Shown here: positions 24,160 to 32,296 of the stretch, piece after piece
Numbering within the stretch: position 1 is the stretch's first letter
Layout: every line of letters begins with the position of its first letter
From: Deltaproteobacteria bacterium
Lineage (GTDB): Bacteria > Desulfobacterota > Desulfomonilia > UBA1062
DNA length: 50,514 nucleotides
Assembly (NCBI GenBank): GCA_029547045.1
Contig: JAKPQL010000087.1
Span: 1 to 50,514 of the forward strand
Direction: 5' to 3'
Position numbers and translations under genes: made by a program
Notes under the pieces: model-generated
Seen by the model: the letters and a program-made list of their open reading frames with translations, nothing else
Told to the model about the DNA's origin: nothing
The model's database searches: none

Positions 24160-25791
24160 CTACCTGATGGCGGGGTAGCTCCCCTCCAGTCCCTGCGACG
24201 GCGCGATGTAGTGGCACCCTATGGAGGTGCGGTTCCTGAGCGCCGCCTCTGCCACCATGATGGCCGACTGGGTCCCCTGGAACAGGCTGATGATGTCCTT
24301 GGACACAGGGGTTTCCTTGTAGAATTCCTCGATCCTTAAGTACATGTGCCGCATGTCCTCGATGGCCCGCTTGAGGCGGGATGCGGTGCGCACGATGCCC
24401 ACGTAGTTCCACATGGTGTTCTTGATGGACATCCAGTCCTGCGCTATGAGCGCCGGGTCCTCGTTCTCCATGCTGCCCGTGAAGACCCAGTCGCGGGCGG
24501 AGAAGAGCACCCGGGGGCTCACGGTCTTTCCCGCATTGATGCGTTCAGTGATGTCCACTGCCGCATAATAGCCCCAGGTGAGCCCCTCGAGCAGCGACGT
24601 TGATGCGAGCCGGTTGGCGCCGTGAAGCCCGGTGCAGGACACCTCGCCCACGGCGTGGAGCCCCTTGAGTGAGGTGCGGCCCCTCACGTCCACGTGCACC
24701 CCGCCGCAGAAGTAGTGGGCCGCGGGCACCACGGGAACGGGCTCCTTCGTGATGTCGATGCCCGCGTCCTTGCACGTGGTGTAGATGGTGGGAAAGCGCC
24801 TGGGGATGTCCTCGTCCACGAAGGAGGCGATGTCCAGCAGGACATGGTCCTCGGAGTTGTGGATCATCTCCTCCCAGATGGCCCGGGCCACCTCGTCGCG
24901 GGGCGCCAGGTCCCTGAACTCGGGGTTGTAGCGCTCCATGAAGTATTCGCCGCGCAGGTTCCGCAGCCTCGCCCCCTCGCCGCGCACCGCCTCCGAGATG
25001 AGGAACCGCCGCGCTCCGGGGATGTAGAGCGTGGTGGGGTGGAACTGCATGAACTCCATGTTGATCATGCGGGCCCCTGCCCGCTGGGCCATGACCATGC
25101 CGTCGCCCACAGTGCCCTTCTCGTTGGTGGTGTGCAGGTAGATGTCGCCCAGACCGCCCGTGGCCAGCACGGTGTACTGGGCCAGGACGGGCATGACCTC
25201 CTTCTTCCTGTTCAGGAACACGTAGGCGCCCAGACAGCGGTTGTCGAGCTGGTAGGATGCCTGGATGTCGGTGGTGTGGTGGTGCAGGGTGATGAGGTCG
25301 ATGGCCGTGGCCTCGGTTATGATCTCCACGTTCGGCTGGGCCTTCACCGCTGCGATGAGGGCCTTCTCGATGACCTCTCCCGTGTTGTCCGCCGAGTAGA
25401 GGATGCGTTTCACCGAGTGGGCGCCTTCACGGGTGAGGTCGAAGTCCTCGTCCTGGGCGCCGGTGAGGTGGGTGAAGTCCACCTTGAGCTCGTCGATGAG
25501 CACCTCCTTGACCACCTCGGGTCCTTTCTCGGCAAGGAATTCCACCGCCTCCACGGAGTTGATCCCTCGGCCCGCCCGCATGATGTCGGCCACAAGCATT
25601 TCCTTGGTGTCGCCGCCCCCCCGGTACACGATGCCGCCTTGGGCGCGGTTGGTGTTGGTGGCGTAGATGTCGGAGCGCTTGGTGATCAGGCAGACCTTGA
25701 TGCCCATGCGTGCGGCCATGAGGGCGCAGGTGGCGCCGGCGATGCCCGTACCGATGACGAGGCACTCGGTCTCTTTGCGTGTCGTGCTCAT
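24160..25791 (-). CDS. nadB: L-aspartate oxidase
   Basis: NadB oxidises L-aspartate to iminoaspartate, the first step of de novo NAD synthesis; in anaerobes fumarate can replace oxygen as acceptor. The 543-residue flavoprotein starts with the FAD site LVIGTGIAGATCALMAARMG (residues ~12-31). It continues with TNRAQGGIVYRGGGD and the active-site-type segment MEFMQFHPTTLY, then AAHYFCGGVHVDVRGRTSLKGLHAVGEVSCTGLHGANRLASTSLLEG. These are shared with the succinate dehydrogenase/fumarate reductase flavoprotein family. The combination with adjacent nadA and nadC settles NadB. It starts 1 nt after the nadA stop and is the last gene of the operon. Confidence 0.95.
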   Translation of the reverse strand: MSTTRKETECLVIGTGIAGATCALMAARMGIKVCLITKRSDIYATNTNRAQGGIVYRGGGDTKEMLVADIMRAGRGINSVEAVEFLAEKGPEVVKEVLIDELKVDFTHLTGAQDEDFDLTREGAHSVKRILYSADNTGEVIEKALIAAVKAQPNVEIITEATAIDLITLHHHTTDIQASYQLDNRCLGAYVFLNRKKEVMPVLAQYTVLATGGLGDIYLHTTNEKGTVGDGMVMAQRAGARMINMEFMQFHPTTLYIPGARRFLISEAVRGEGARLRNLRGEYFMERYNPEFRDLAPRDEVARAIWEEMIHNSEDHVLLDIASFVDEDIPRRFPTIYTTCKDAGIDITKEPVPVVPAAHYFCGGVHVDVRGRTSLKGLHAVGEVSCTGLHGANRLASTSLLEGLTWGYYAAVDITERINAGKTVSPRVLFSARDWVFTGSMENEDPALIAQDWMSIKNTMWNYVGIVRTASRLKRAIEDMRHMYLRIEEFYKETPVSKDIISLFQGTQSAIMVAEAALRNRTSIGCHYIAPSQGLEGSYPAIR

Positions 25792-25792
25792 G

Positions 25793-26827
25793 TCATAGCC
25801 TCAGCATGGCTTCCAGTGCCCTGCGCGCATCGGAGGCGACCCCTTCGGGCAGTACCACGCGGCCCAGGTCGGATCCCAGGTTCATCAGCGTCAGGGCAAG
25901 CCTGGTCAGGGTGATCTTGGCCATGTCGTCGCAGTATACCTCTTTCAGGGGCACGATCTCAACACGGCCCTTTTGTTCCCTGGCCGAGCGCTTCACCATG
26001 TGGGCCTCGGTGCCCACCACGAGCCGTTCTCCGTCAGGGAGCGCCTCGATGGCCGCGAGCATCTGGGAGGTGGAGCCCGCCTCGCCCGCTGCCTTCACCG
26101 TGGCCGGGTCGGTCTCGGGGTGCACCACGATGCGGACCCCCGGGAACCGTTCCCGGACCTGCAGGACATCCTCTTCCGTGAACACCGGGCAGTGCACCGG
26201 GCACCAGCCCTTCCACAGGACCATGCGGGCCCGCCGGATATCCCACTCGTTCAGCCCCCCGCCGGAAAGCGCGGGGTCCCACAGGACCATCTCATCGTCC
26301 CCCATGCCCATGGCCCGGCCCGTATTCCTGCCCAGGTTCATGTCGGGCATGAACAGGACCTTCGCCCCCCTGGAAAACGCCCATGCCAAAACCTTCCCTG
26401 CGTTCGCCGAGGTGCAGACCGCTCCGCCCCGGGCCCCGCAGAAGGCCTTGAGTGCGGCGGTGGAGTTCACATAGGTCACCGGGACCAGGGAGGGCTCCAG
26501 TGCTGCAAGGACCTTCCAGGCCGCCTCCACCTGATCCGCCGGAGCCATGTCTGCCAGGGGACAGCCGGCGGACACGTCCGGGATGAAGACCTGTTTGGAG
26601 GGGGCCAGGATGGCCGCGGTCTCGGCCATGAAAAAGACACCGCAGAACACGATGTACTGAGCGTCCTGCACCTGGGACGCCTTGCGGGCGAGTTCCAGCG
26701 AGTCCCCGGTGAAGTCGGCGAATGCTATCACGTCATCAGACTGGTAGTGGTGGCCCAGGATGACGAGCCGCTTGCCCAGGTCCCTCTTCACGTTCTGTAT
26801 GATGTCCCGGGCCTCGTTGTCGGTCAT
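25793..26827 (-). CDS. nadA: Quinolinate synthase
   Basis: NadA condenses iminoaspartate with dihydroxyacetone phosphate to give quinolinate and holds an oxygen-sensitive [4Fe-4S] cluster. The 344-residue protein has the three repeated subdomains of the family: LGHHYQSDDVIAFADFTGDS, DVSAGCPLADMAPADQ, FCGARGGAVCTSANAGKVL, FMPDMNLGRNTG, GSTSQML, GTEAHMVKR and YCDDMAKITL. Cys residues occur in the GCPLADM, AVCTSANA and late EVYCDDM segments. The start overlaps nadC by ATGA. Confidence 0.95.
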   Translation of the reverse strand: MTDNEARDIIQNVKRDLGKRLVILGHHYQSDDVIAFADFTGDSLELARKASQVQDAQYIVFCGVFFMAETAAILAPSKQVFIPDVSAGCPLADMAPADQVEAAWKVLAALEPSLVPVTYVNSTAALKAFCGARGGAVCTSANAGKVLAWAFSRGAKVLFMPDMNLGRNTGRAMGMGDDEMVLWDPALSGGGLNEWDIRRARMVLWKGWCPVHCPVFTEEDVLQVRERFPGVRIVVHPETDPATVKAAGEAGSTSQMLAAIEALPDGERLVVGTEAHMVKRSAREQKGRVEIVPLKEVYCDDMAKITLTRLALTLMNLGSDLGRVVLPEGVASDARRALEAMLRL

Positions 26828-27657
26828 GGTTCCCCCTGGATGGTCATGGAGATGTCAAGGGCCTTCACCGAGTGGGTGATGTCGCCCGCGGAGATGCAGT
26901 CCACCCCTGTCTCTGCCACGGCCCGTACGGTCTGGAGGGTGATGCCGCCGGATGCCTCCAGGGGGCACCGCCCAGCCACAAGCTCCACGGCCTTCCGCAT
27001 GGCGTCGAGTCCGAAGTTGTCCAGCATGATGCGGTCCACCTTCAGGCCGAGCAGCGTCTTCACGTCGGGAAGGCTCCGGGCCTCCACCTCCACGGGCACG
27101 TCCGGGAAGGCGGCCCTCACCCGCCTCACTGCCTCCTCCATGGAACCGGCCGCATCGATGTGGTTATCCTTGATGAGCGCCATGTCGGACAGGCCCATGC
27201 GGTGGTTCTCTCCCCCACCGATCCGGACCGCCTCCTTGTCAAGCACGCGCTGTCCCGGCGCGGTCTTGCGCGTGTCGAGGATGCGTGCCCCGGTGCCGCG
27301 GACCGCCTCCACGTAGGCTGCGGTGACGGTGGCGATGCCGCTCATGCGCTGGAGGAAGTTGAGCGCCACCCGCTCGGCCTTGAGGATGCCCCGGGCGGGT
27401 CCTGTGACGGTGGCGACGCGGGTGCCGGGCTCCACCACCGAACCGTCGGCCACGTCAAAGGTGCACTCGATCTCCGGGGAGGTCAGCTCGAACACCCTCC
27501 GGACCACCCGGAGTCCGGCGATGACGCCTCGCGCCTTGGCGGTCATGACGGCGCGCAGACGGGCCTGCTCCGGGAACACGGCCTCCGAGGTGATGTCCCG
27601 GCCGTCCTCCAGGAGTGCGAGCCTGATGATCTCATCTACCAGCGTCTGTATATGCAC
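26824..27657 (-). CDS. nadC: Nicotinate-nucleotide pyrophosphorylase (carboxylating)
   Basis: NadC joins quinolinate to PRPP and decarboxylates it to nicotinate mononucleotide. The 277-residue protein has LQRMSGIATVTAAYVEA, ILDTRKTAPGQRVLDKEAV, GGGENHRMGLSDMALIKDNH (substrate-binding Arg, His and Lys) and a C-terminal LEASGGITLQTV barrel strand. The start is GTG at 27657, overlapping the end of the Cys-rich gene by 26 nt. Confidence 0.95.
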   Translation of the reverse strand: MHIQTLVDEIIRLALLEDGRDITSEAVFPEQARLRAVMTAKARGVIAGLRVVRRVFELTSPEIECTFDVADGSVVEPGTRVATVTGPARGILKAERVALNFLQRMSGIATVTAAYVEAVRGTGARILDTRKTAPGQRVLDKEAVRIGGGENHRMGLSDMALIKDNHIDAAGSMEEAVRRVRAAFPDVPVEVEARSLPDVKTLLGLKVDRIMLDNFGLDAMRKAVELVAGRCPLEASGGITLQTVRAVAETGVDCISAGDITHSVKALDISMTIQGEP

Positions 27658-28465
27658 GGCAGAAATCCCCTATGATCCCCTCTATTACCAGATCCGCCCG
27701 GTGGAGCTCATCAGAATTCTTGAAAAACGATGCCAGGCTCACGAAGATGGCGTCAAAGGATGAAGGCTCCGCACCCAGGGCCGCATAGTCGATGCGGGCG
27801 ATGTCGTACTCCTCCCCCACGAAGTAGTACTTGCCGAAGCGGGGCCTGGAGGTGTCGCGGAACCCCCAGGATGTCTTCAGGGAGCAGTACCTGCGGAATA
27901 TGTCGAGGATCTCTGGCCGCCCGGACACCCATTCCGCATTCAGCGTCTCCCCGAGCCTGTTCTGCACGATGTGGAAAAATGTCTTCACGAAGTCTATGTC
28001 CGTGACGGTGGCGCCGTACAGGTACCAGTCGTCAATCGCGGCGAGCAGGATCCGCACCTCGTGGTTCCCGAGCTTCTGGTAGCTGGGGCAGAAGTGGCCC
28101 TCGCAGATGTCGCGGCCATAGAAGCTGACGTCGCGCAGGTCTTTGCCGTTGTTCACCAGGGGGTGCAGCATGCACCCCACCCGGGTGCAGGCATCGTTCA
28201 GGAATCCCACGAACTCGCAGGTGTAGATGGTGGCATAGATGCGCTGTGCGTTCTCCCGGTGCCGGGTGACCTCGCGGTAGTCCTCGATGGACATCCTGTT
28301 CTGGCGCACCCTGGCGAAGAGCCCTGTCCTGAAGGCGAAACGCGCCACGAGTCCCTCCCTGGTGTTCTCCACGTAGTTGTAGATGCCGCAGCAGGCGGCG
28401 CAGGACTTGGATTCGTCGGGCTGGCAGAGGTGGATGTCGGTCACGGTGTGCAGGGGGGCTGTCAC
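27632..28465 (-). CDS. Uncharacterised cysteine-rich protein in the NAD operon
   Basis: I do not recognise this 277-residue protein with certainty. It has an N-terminal CAACC cluster (SKSCAACCGIYNYVENT, residues ~21-37), further Cys in YTCEFVGF, NDACTRVGCMLHP, RDICEGHFCPSYQKL and RRYCSL, and no membrane segment. The spacing resembles YkgJ-type zinc- or iron-chelating proteins (CxxCxxCC family), which suggests metal or Fe-S binding. It overlaps nadC by 26 nt and is preceded by a 73-residue protein with which it shares ATGA, so it is firmly in the nadC-nadA-nadB operon. A link with the oxygen-sensitive NadA cluster is possible but is only inference. Confidence 0.6.
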   Translation of the reverse strand: MTAPLHTVTDIHLCQPDESKSCAACCGIYNYVENTREGLVARFAFRTGLFARVRQNRMSIEDYREVTRHRENAQRIYATIYTCEFVGFLNDACTRVGCMLHPLVNNGKDLRDVSFYGRDICEGHFCPSYQKLGNHEVRILLAAIDDWYLYGATVTDIDFVKTFFHIVQNRLGETLNAEWVSGRPEILDIFRRYCSLKTSWGFRDTSRPRFGKYYFVGEEYDIARIDYAALGAEPSSFDAIFVSLASFFKNSDELHRADLVIEGIIGDFCRAYTDAGR

Positions 28466-28683
28466 TTGATGGAGATGAACACGTCAATCCCGTCCACGCC
28501 GACTGTGTAGTGCACGTCCCCGTGCATCACCCGGTAGAGCTCTCCGCAGTCTTCGGCCGCCTCGAAGGCGCCCTGGCCGATGAGGTCGTCCAGGATGCCG
28601 TGCAGGGCCGTGAAGGTGATGTCCTCCTCGATGACGATGTTGTACATCCGCTGCCGGTGGAGAAAGGGTATCTTCTCGATCAT
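28462..28683 (-). CDS. Small hypothetical protein, first gene of the NAD operon
   Basis: This is a 73-residue acidic protein (LHRQRMYNIVIEEDITFTAL, LDDLIGQGAFEAAEDCGELY, VHYTVGVDGIDVFISIK) with a plausible alpha/beta fold and no recognised domain. No Shine-Dalgarno sequence precedes the ATG at 28683, and the putative -10 box lies only 9 nt upstream, so the mRNA may be leaderless. A second in-frame ATG at residue 13 also lacks a ribosome binding site. Its stop overlaps the Cys-rich gene (ATGA). It could be a regulator or accessory protein of that partner. Confidence 0.5.
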   Translation of the reverse strand: MIEKIPFLHRQRMYNIVIEEDITFTALHGILDDLIGQGAFEAAEDCGELYRVMHGDVHYTVGVDGIDVFISIK

Positions 28684-28692
28684 AGATGGGTA

Positions 28693-28722
28693 GTGTTAGC
28701 ACATTCCCCGCTATCTATGCAA
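28693..28722 (-). promoter_or_regulatory. Putative promoter of the NAD operon, flanked by an inverted repeat
   Basis: On the minus strand a -35-like TTGCAT (28722-28717), an 18-nt spacer and an extended -10-like TGCTAACAC (hexamer TAACAC, 28698-28693) lie directly before the ATG at 28683. A 7-bp inverted repeat (CATAGAT 28681-28687, ATCTATG 28713-28719) overlaps the -35 box and the likely start point, where a repressor could bind. Confidence 0.4.
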
Positions 28723-28790
28723 ATGGACCGTGACCGGTGCGGCCTTTGCGAAGAAGGCTGCAGGCACCCTCGCAGTGTGTCCGCGTTCAA

Positions 28791-29147
28791 TCAATCCTTC
28801 TTCTTCCCAGGGTTCTTCCGTGCGGCGCCCTTCTTCGCAACGGCCAACGCCTTGCGCGCCCAGTCTGACAGGTCGTCGCGGTCCTCCAGCACGTCCACGG
28901 GCACCTCGTAGTAGCTCATCTGGGACACCTTGTCCTCATAGGGCCTGAAGGGCTCCATGCCGGCGTCCTCATAGTCGCCCCGGTTGGAGTCGTCCACCTT
29001 GAGGTAGAGGGTGTCATAGGCGATGAGGCCGAAGATGGTACCGTTCAGGTACACCCCGGCGCCCCCGAACATGGCGCGCGAGCTCACCGGGCCCAGGGGG
29101 CTCAGCTGGTCGAGGACGAAGCGGACGAATTCCTTGTTCAAGGACAT
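28791..29147 (-). CDS. TfoX N-terminal-domain protein
   Basis: This 118-residue protein matches the TfoX/Sxy N-terminal domain (PF04993): FVRFVLDQLSPLGPVSSRAMFGGAGVYLNGTIFGLIAYDTLYLKVD, then PYEDKVSQMSYYEVPVDVL and a helix WARKALAVAKK. Only this domain is present; full-length TfoX of gamma-proteobacteria (~200 aa) activates competence genes, and the role of short versions is unknown. The Lys-rich tail (KKGAARKNPGKKKD) may bind nucleic acid. The ATG at 29147 has GGAGG and AAAGG upstream. It diverges from the glucan phosphorylase. Confidence 0.8.
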   Translation of the reverse strand: MSLNKEFVRFVLDQLSPLGPVSSRAMFGGAGVYLNGTIFGLIAYDTLYLKVDDSNRGDYEDAGMEPFRPYEDKVSQMSYYEVPVDVLEDRDDLSDWARKALAVAKKGAARKNPGKKKD

Positions 29148-29283
29148 GACCTTTCTCACCTCCAGGGTGGTATCGTACCCAACGAGTATACACGAGAACA
29201 CGGGTTGAGCGAAACCTGATAGATCGACACCCCCCTGTCAGGGGGTGCTGAACACCGTCCGTGGCGGGGGAAATTCTGTGTAC

Positions 29284-29301
29284 CCGGAAAATCTTTTCCG
29301 G
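29284..29301. repeat. 18-bp palindrome upstream of alpha-glucan phosphorylase
   Basis: The arms CCGGAAAA (29284-29291) and TTTTCCGG (29294-29301) are separated by TC, 33 bp before the phosphorylase ATG. It has no T-run after it and lies where an operator or leader hairpin would act. It resembles, but is not identical to, the palindrome at 9909-9926. Confidence 0.45.
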
Positions 29302-29333
29302 TATATGTACCTTGTCTAAGGAGGTATCCGCCG

Positions 29334-31481
29334 ATGGCTGAATCGAGTACCCACCTTCACAAGCGCCTTCGCGCACTTGCAGACAATCTCTGGTGGACCT
29401 GGCACCCCGAGGTGATCGGCATCTTTACCGACCTCGACCCGCACCTCTGGAGGGAGGTGGAGCACAACCCGGTGGCCTTCATGAACCGGATAACGCCGGC
29501 CCAGGTGGAGGAGCGTGCTGCCGAGCTGGTCCTCCACAGCCGCATCAACTACGCCTTCCGCCGCCTGAACGAGTACGTGGAGCAGCCAAAGACCTGGGGG
29601 GCCCTCCACTGCGGCAACCTGAACAACCGGCCCGTGGTGTACTTCTCCGCCGAGTTCGGCCTGCACGAGTCCCTGCCCATCTACTCCGGCGGCCTGGGCA
29701 TCCTTGCCGGCGACCACCTCAAGAGCGCGTCCGACCTGGGGATCCCGCTCATCGGCATCGGCCTGCTCTACCAGCAGGGCTATTTCAGCCAGCGCCTCGA
29801 CAAGGACGGCTGGCAGGAGGAGGACTACATCAACCTTGACACAGCCACGCTGCCCCTCCAGCCGGTCCTGGACTCCTCCGGCCAGCCACTCATTGTCCGG
29901 GTTGACACCCGGAGCACGCCGCTTTTGGCCCGCGTCTGGCAGATCCAGGTGGGACGCATCCGCCTCATGCTGCTGGACTCCAACATCGAGGGAAACTCCC
30001 TGGAGGACCGCGAGCTCACCTCGCGGCTCTACGGGGGAGACACCAAGCTCCGCATCCGCCAGGAGGTCCTCCTGGGCATCGGCGGTGCCCGCATCCTGCA
30101 GGGACTGAACATCTTCCCCGGGGTGCTCCACCTGAACGAGGGTCACAGCTCGTTCGCCATCCTGGAAGAGGTACGCCGCATCATGGAGTACGACGGCATC
30201 CCCTTCAAGCGTGCCCACCGGCGGGTCTCGCTGTACACCGTGTTCACCACCCACACCCCCGTGGCCGCCGGTCACGACCGGTTCGCCCCGGACCTGGTGG
30301 AGGATCACCTGGGACTGTTCCGCGAACGCATGGGTTTGAGCCACGAGGAATTCATGGCGCTCGGCCGCGTGAACCCTCTCGACAGCTCCGAGACCTTCTG
30401 CATGACCGTGCTCGCCCTGAAGAGCTGCCGCAGGGCGAACGGCGTGTCCGCCATCCACGGCACGGTGAGCCGGCTCATGTGGAACTGCCTCTGGCCGTCC
30501 AAGGGCGAGGCGGAGGTGCCCATCGGACACATCACCAACGGGGTGCACGTCCTGTCGTGGCTCGCGCCCCAGATGTACCAGCTCTTCCAGACGCGCCTCG
30601 GCCAGGACTGGGCCACGCGCATGGTCCACCCGGACATCTGGGAGAAGGTCACGGAGATCGACGACGGCGAGCTGTGGGAGACCCACCAGAGCCTGAAGAT
30701 GCGCCTCATCCGCTTCGTGCGGCGGAGGCTCCGCATCCAGGCGGAGCGCCTGGGCATGCGGGACATGCTCAAGCAGATCGAGCACATCCTGGACCCGGAC
30801 GTGCTCACCATCGGGTGCGCCCGGAGGTTCGCCACCTACAAGCGCGGCGACCTGATCCTGTCGCAGCTCGAGCGGCTCACCAGGATGCTGAACGACACGC
30901 GCAGGCCCATCCAGATCATCTTCGCCGGCAAGGCCCACCCCCGGGACAACGAGGGCAAGGAACTCCTCCAGCGCATCGCGAAGCTCTCCTACAGCAAGCA
31001 GTACCGGACGAGCATCGTGTTCGTGGAGAACTACGACTACAACGTGGCGCGCCACCTCGTGCAGGGCGTGGACGTGTGGCTGAACACCCCCCGCAGGCCC
31101 CTGGAGGCGTGCGGCACCAGCGGCCAGAAGGTGGTGCTCAACGGCGGCCTGAACCTCTCGGTGCTGGACGGCTGGTGGAACGAGGCCTATGACGGCCACA
31201 ACGGCTTCGCCATCGGCCACGGCGGCATGCACAACGACCTGGCGGTGCAGAACGCCAGGGACGCGGAGTACCTCTACGAGACCCTGGAGAAGGAGGTGAT
31301 CCCCCTCTACTACCAGCGGGACATCTCGGGCATCCCGTCTTTGTGGGTCAAGCGCATGAAGCACGCCATGCAGAGCCTGGGCTGGCGTTTCATCGCGGAC
31401 CGCATGGTCAAGGACTACGCCGAACGCTTCTACCTGCCCGCCGCCATGGCCACCTCGGCCGAGACGGGGATGCTGGGGTGA
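29334..31481 (+). CDS. Alpha-glucan (glycogen/maltodextrin) phosphorylase, GT35
   Basis: This enzyme releases glucose 1-phosphate from alpha-1,4-glucans using PLP. The 715-residue protein belongs to the shorter bacterial/archaeal type that starts with a LRALADNLWWTWHP segment (DUF3417-like). It continues with VVYFSAEFGLHESLPIYSGGLGILAGDHLKSASDLG, VLHLNEGHSSFA, FTTHTPVAAGHDRF, ITNGVHVLSW and RRFATYKRGDLI. The PLP-lysine region is RRPLEACGTSGQKVVLNGGLNLS. GGAGG lies 9 nt before the ATG. It is monocistronic, with a 9-bp hairpin 60 nt after its stop. It indicates glycogen or maltodextrin storage. Confidence 0.93.
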   Translation: MAESSTHLHKRLRALADNLWWTWHPEVIGIFTDLDPHLWREVEHNPVAFMNRITPAQVEERAAELVLHSRINYAFRRLNEYVEQPKTWGALHCGNLNNRPVVYFSAEFGLHESLPIYSGGLGILAGDHLKSASDLGIPLIGIGLLYQQGYFSQRLDKDGWQEEDYINLDTATLPLQPVLDSSGQPLIVRVDTRSTPLLARVWQIQVGRIRLMLLDSNIEGNSLEDRELTSRLYGGDTKLRIRQEVLLGIGGARILQGLNIFPGVLHLNEGHSSFAILEEVRRIMEYDGIPFKRAHRRVSLYTVFTTHTPVAAGHDRFAPDLVEDHLGLFRERMGLSHEEFMALGRVNPLDSSETFCMTVLALKSCRRANGVSAIHGTVSRLMWNCLWPSKGEAEVPIGHITNGVHVLSWLAPQMYQLFQTRLGQDWATRMVHPDIWEKVTEIDDGELWETHQSLKMRLIRFVRRRLRIQAERLGMRDMLKQIEHILDPDVLTIGCARRFATYKRGDLILSQLERLTRMLNDTRRPIQIIFAGKAHPRDNEGKELLQRIAKLSYSKQYRTSIVFVENYDYNVARHLVQGVDVWLNTPRRPLEACGTSGQKVVLNGGLNLSVLDGWWNEAYDGHNGFAIGHGGMHNDLAVQNARDAEYLYETLEKEVIPLYYQRDISGIPSLWVKRMKHAMQSLGWRFIADRMVKDYAERFYLPAAMATSAETGMLG

Positions 31482-31540
31482 GCGTCGTGGGTGCATGGCA
31501 CATCCGTGACGGACACCACTGCATGGAGAAACGTGCCGAA

Positions 31541-31562
31541 GGGACAGGCATCCGCCTGTCCC
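31541..31562. terminator. 9-bp hairpin between convergent phosphorylase and pth
   Basis: The arms GGGACAGGC (31541-31549) and GCCTGTCCC (31554-31562) enclose a 4-nt loop. The stem is strong but no T-run follows on either strand, so it may be a weak bidirectional terminator or a REP-like dispersed palindrome. Similar G-rich hairpins close the convergent pairs at 37237-37257 and 39919-39939. Confidence 0.5.
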
Positions 31563-31609
31563 CCTGGTCAGTCATCACCTGTTCTGCCGTGCTCTCATGA
31601 TCGACTTCT

Positions 31610-32185
31610 TCACTCCCCTTCGGCCTGCTTGGCGGGCCTCCTGTTGAAGGCGTTCATGGCCTTTGTGACATCCCCCTTCAGACACAGTTCCACTGCCTCG
31701 CAGGCGGCGACGATCTGTTCCTGCACGGTGTCATGGTCCTCCCTGGCAAATCTCCCGAGCACGTAGTCGCTGGGGTCCCACTCCGCGGGCGGCCTGCCGA
31801 TGCCGAAGCGGACCCGGATGAAGTCCCCCGTTCCCAATGACGCCTTGATGGAGTTCAGTCCCTTGTGCCCGCCGGTCCCTCCCCCCGTCTTGACGCGCAC
31901 CTGGCCCAGCGGGATGTCCATGTCGTCGTGGACCACGATCAGGTCGTCCGCGCGTACGCCCAGAGGATTCAGGGGCACGCCGCTCAGGTTCATGAAGGTC
32001 TGGGGCTTGGCCAGCATGGCCTGGACGCCCGCCACCCTGCCGGTTCCGTACACCACGTCCGCCTTTGTCTTCTTCACCGCAACACCCCAGATCTGCGCAA
32101 GGCGGTCCACCACCATGAACCCCACGTTGTGGCGGGTCTGCTCGTAGCGCCTGCCCGGGTTGCCCAGACCATAGATCACCTTCAT
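31610..32185 (-). CDS. pth: Peptidyl-tRNA hydrolase
   Basis: Pth recycles tRNA by cleaving peptidyl-tRNA released from ribosomes. The 191-residue protein starts VIYGLGNPGRRYEQTRHNVGFMVVDRLA, containing the catalytic His (RHNVGF) and conserved Asn. It has AKPQTFMNLSG, the IVVHDDMDIPLG Asp and the KTGGGTGGHKGLNSI loop. It diverges from uvrC with 111 bp between the starts. The final ~30 residues contain an extra KRPAKQAEGE-like tail of no clear role. Confidence 0.95.
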   Translation of the reverse strand: MKVIYGLGNPGRRYEQTRHNVGFMVVDRLAQIWGVAVKKTKADVVYGTGRVAGVQAMLAKPQTFMNLSGVPLNPLGVRADDLIVVHDDMDIPLGQVRVKTGGGTGGHKGLNSIKASLGTGDFIRVRFGIGRPPAEWDPSDYVLGRFAREDHDTVQEQIVAACEAVELCLKGDVTKAMNAFNRRPAKQAEGE

Positions 32186-32296
32186 CGCACCGTCCTGATA
32201 AGCCGTGTATCCGTACCGGTATCATGTGAATTCTTGCGCACGCTCTGTCAAGGCCTTAAAATATGCATACCGCGCCAAACATGCTATGATTCCCCC

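Noticed and set aside
29316..31496. A very long open frame (over 700 codons) on the minus strand opposite the glucan phosphorylase
   Set aside because: It mirrors a clear GT35 gene in GC-rich DNA; its translation is His/Val/Gly/Leu-rich with no domain and no ribosome binding site.
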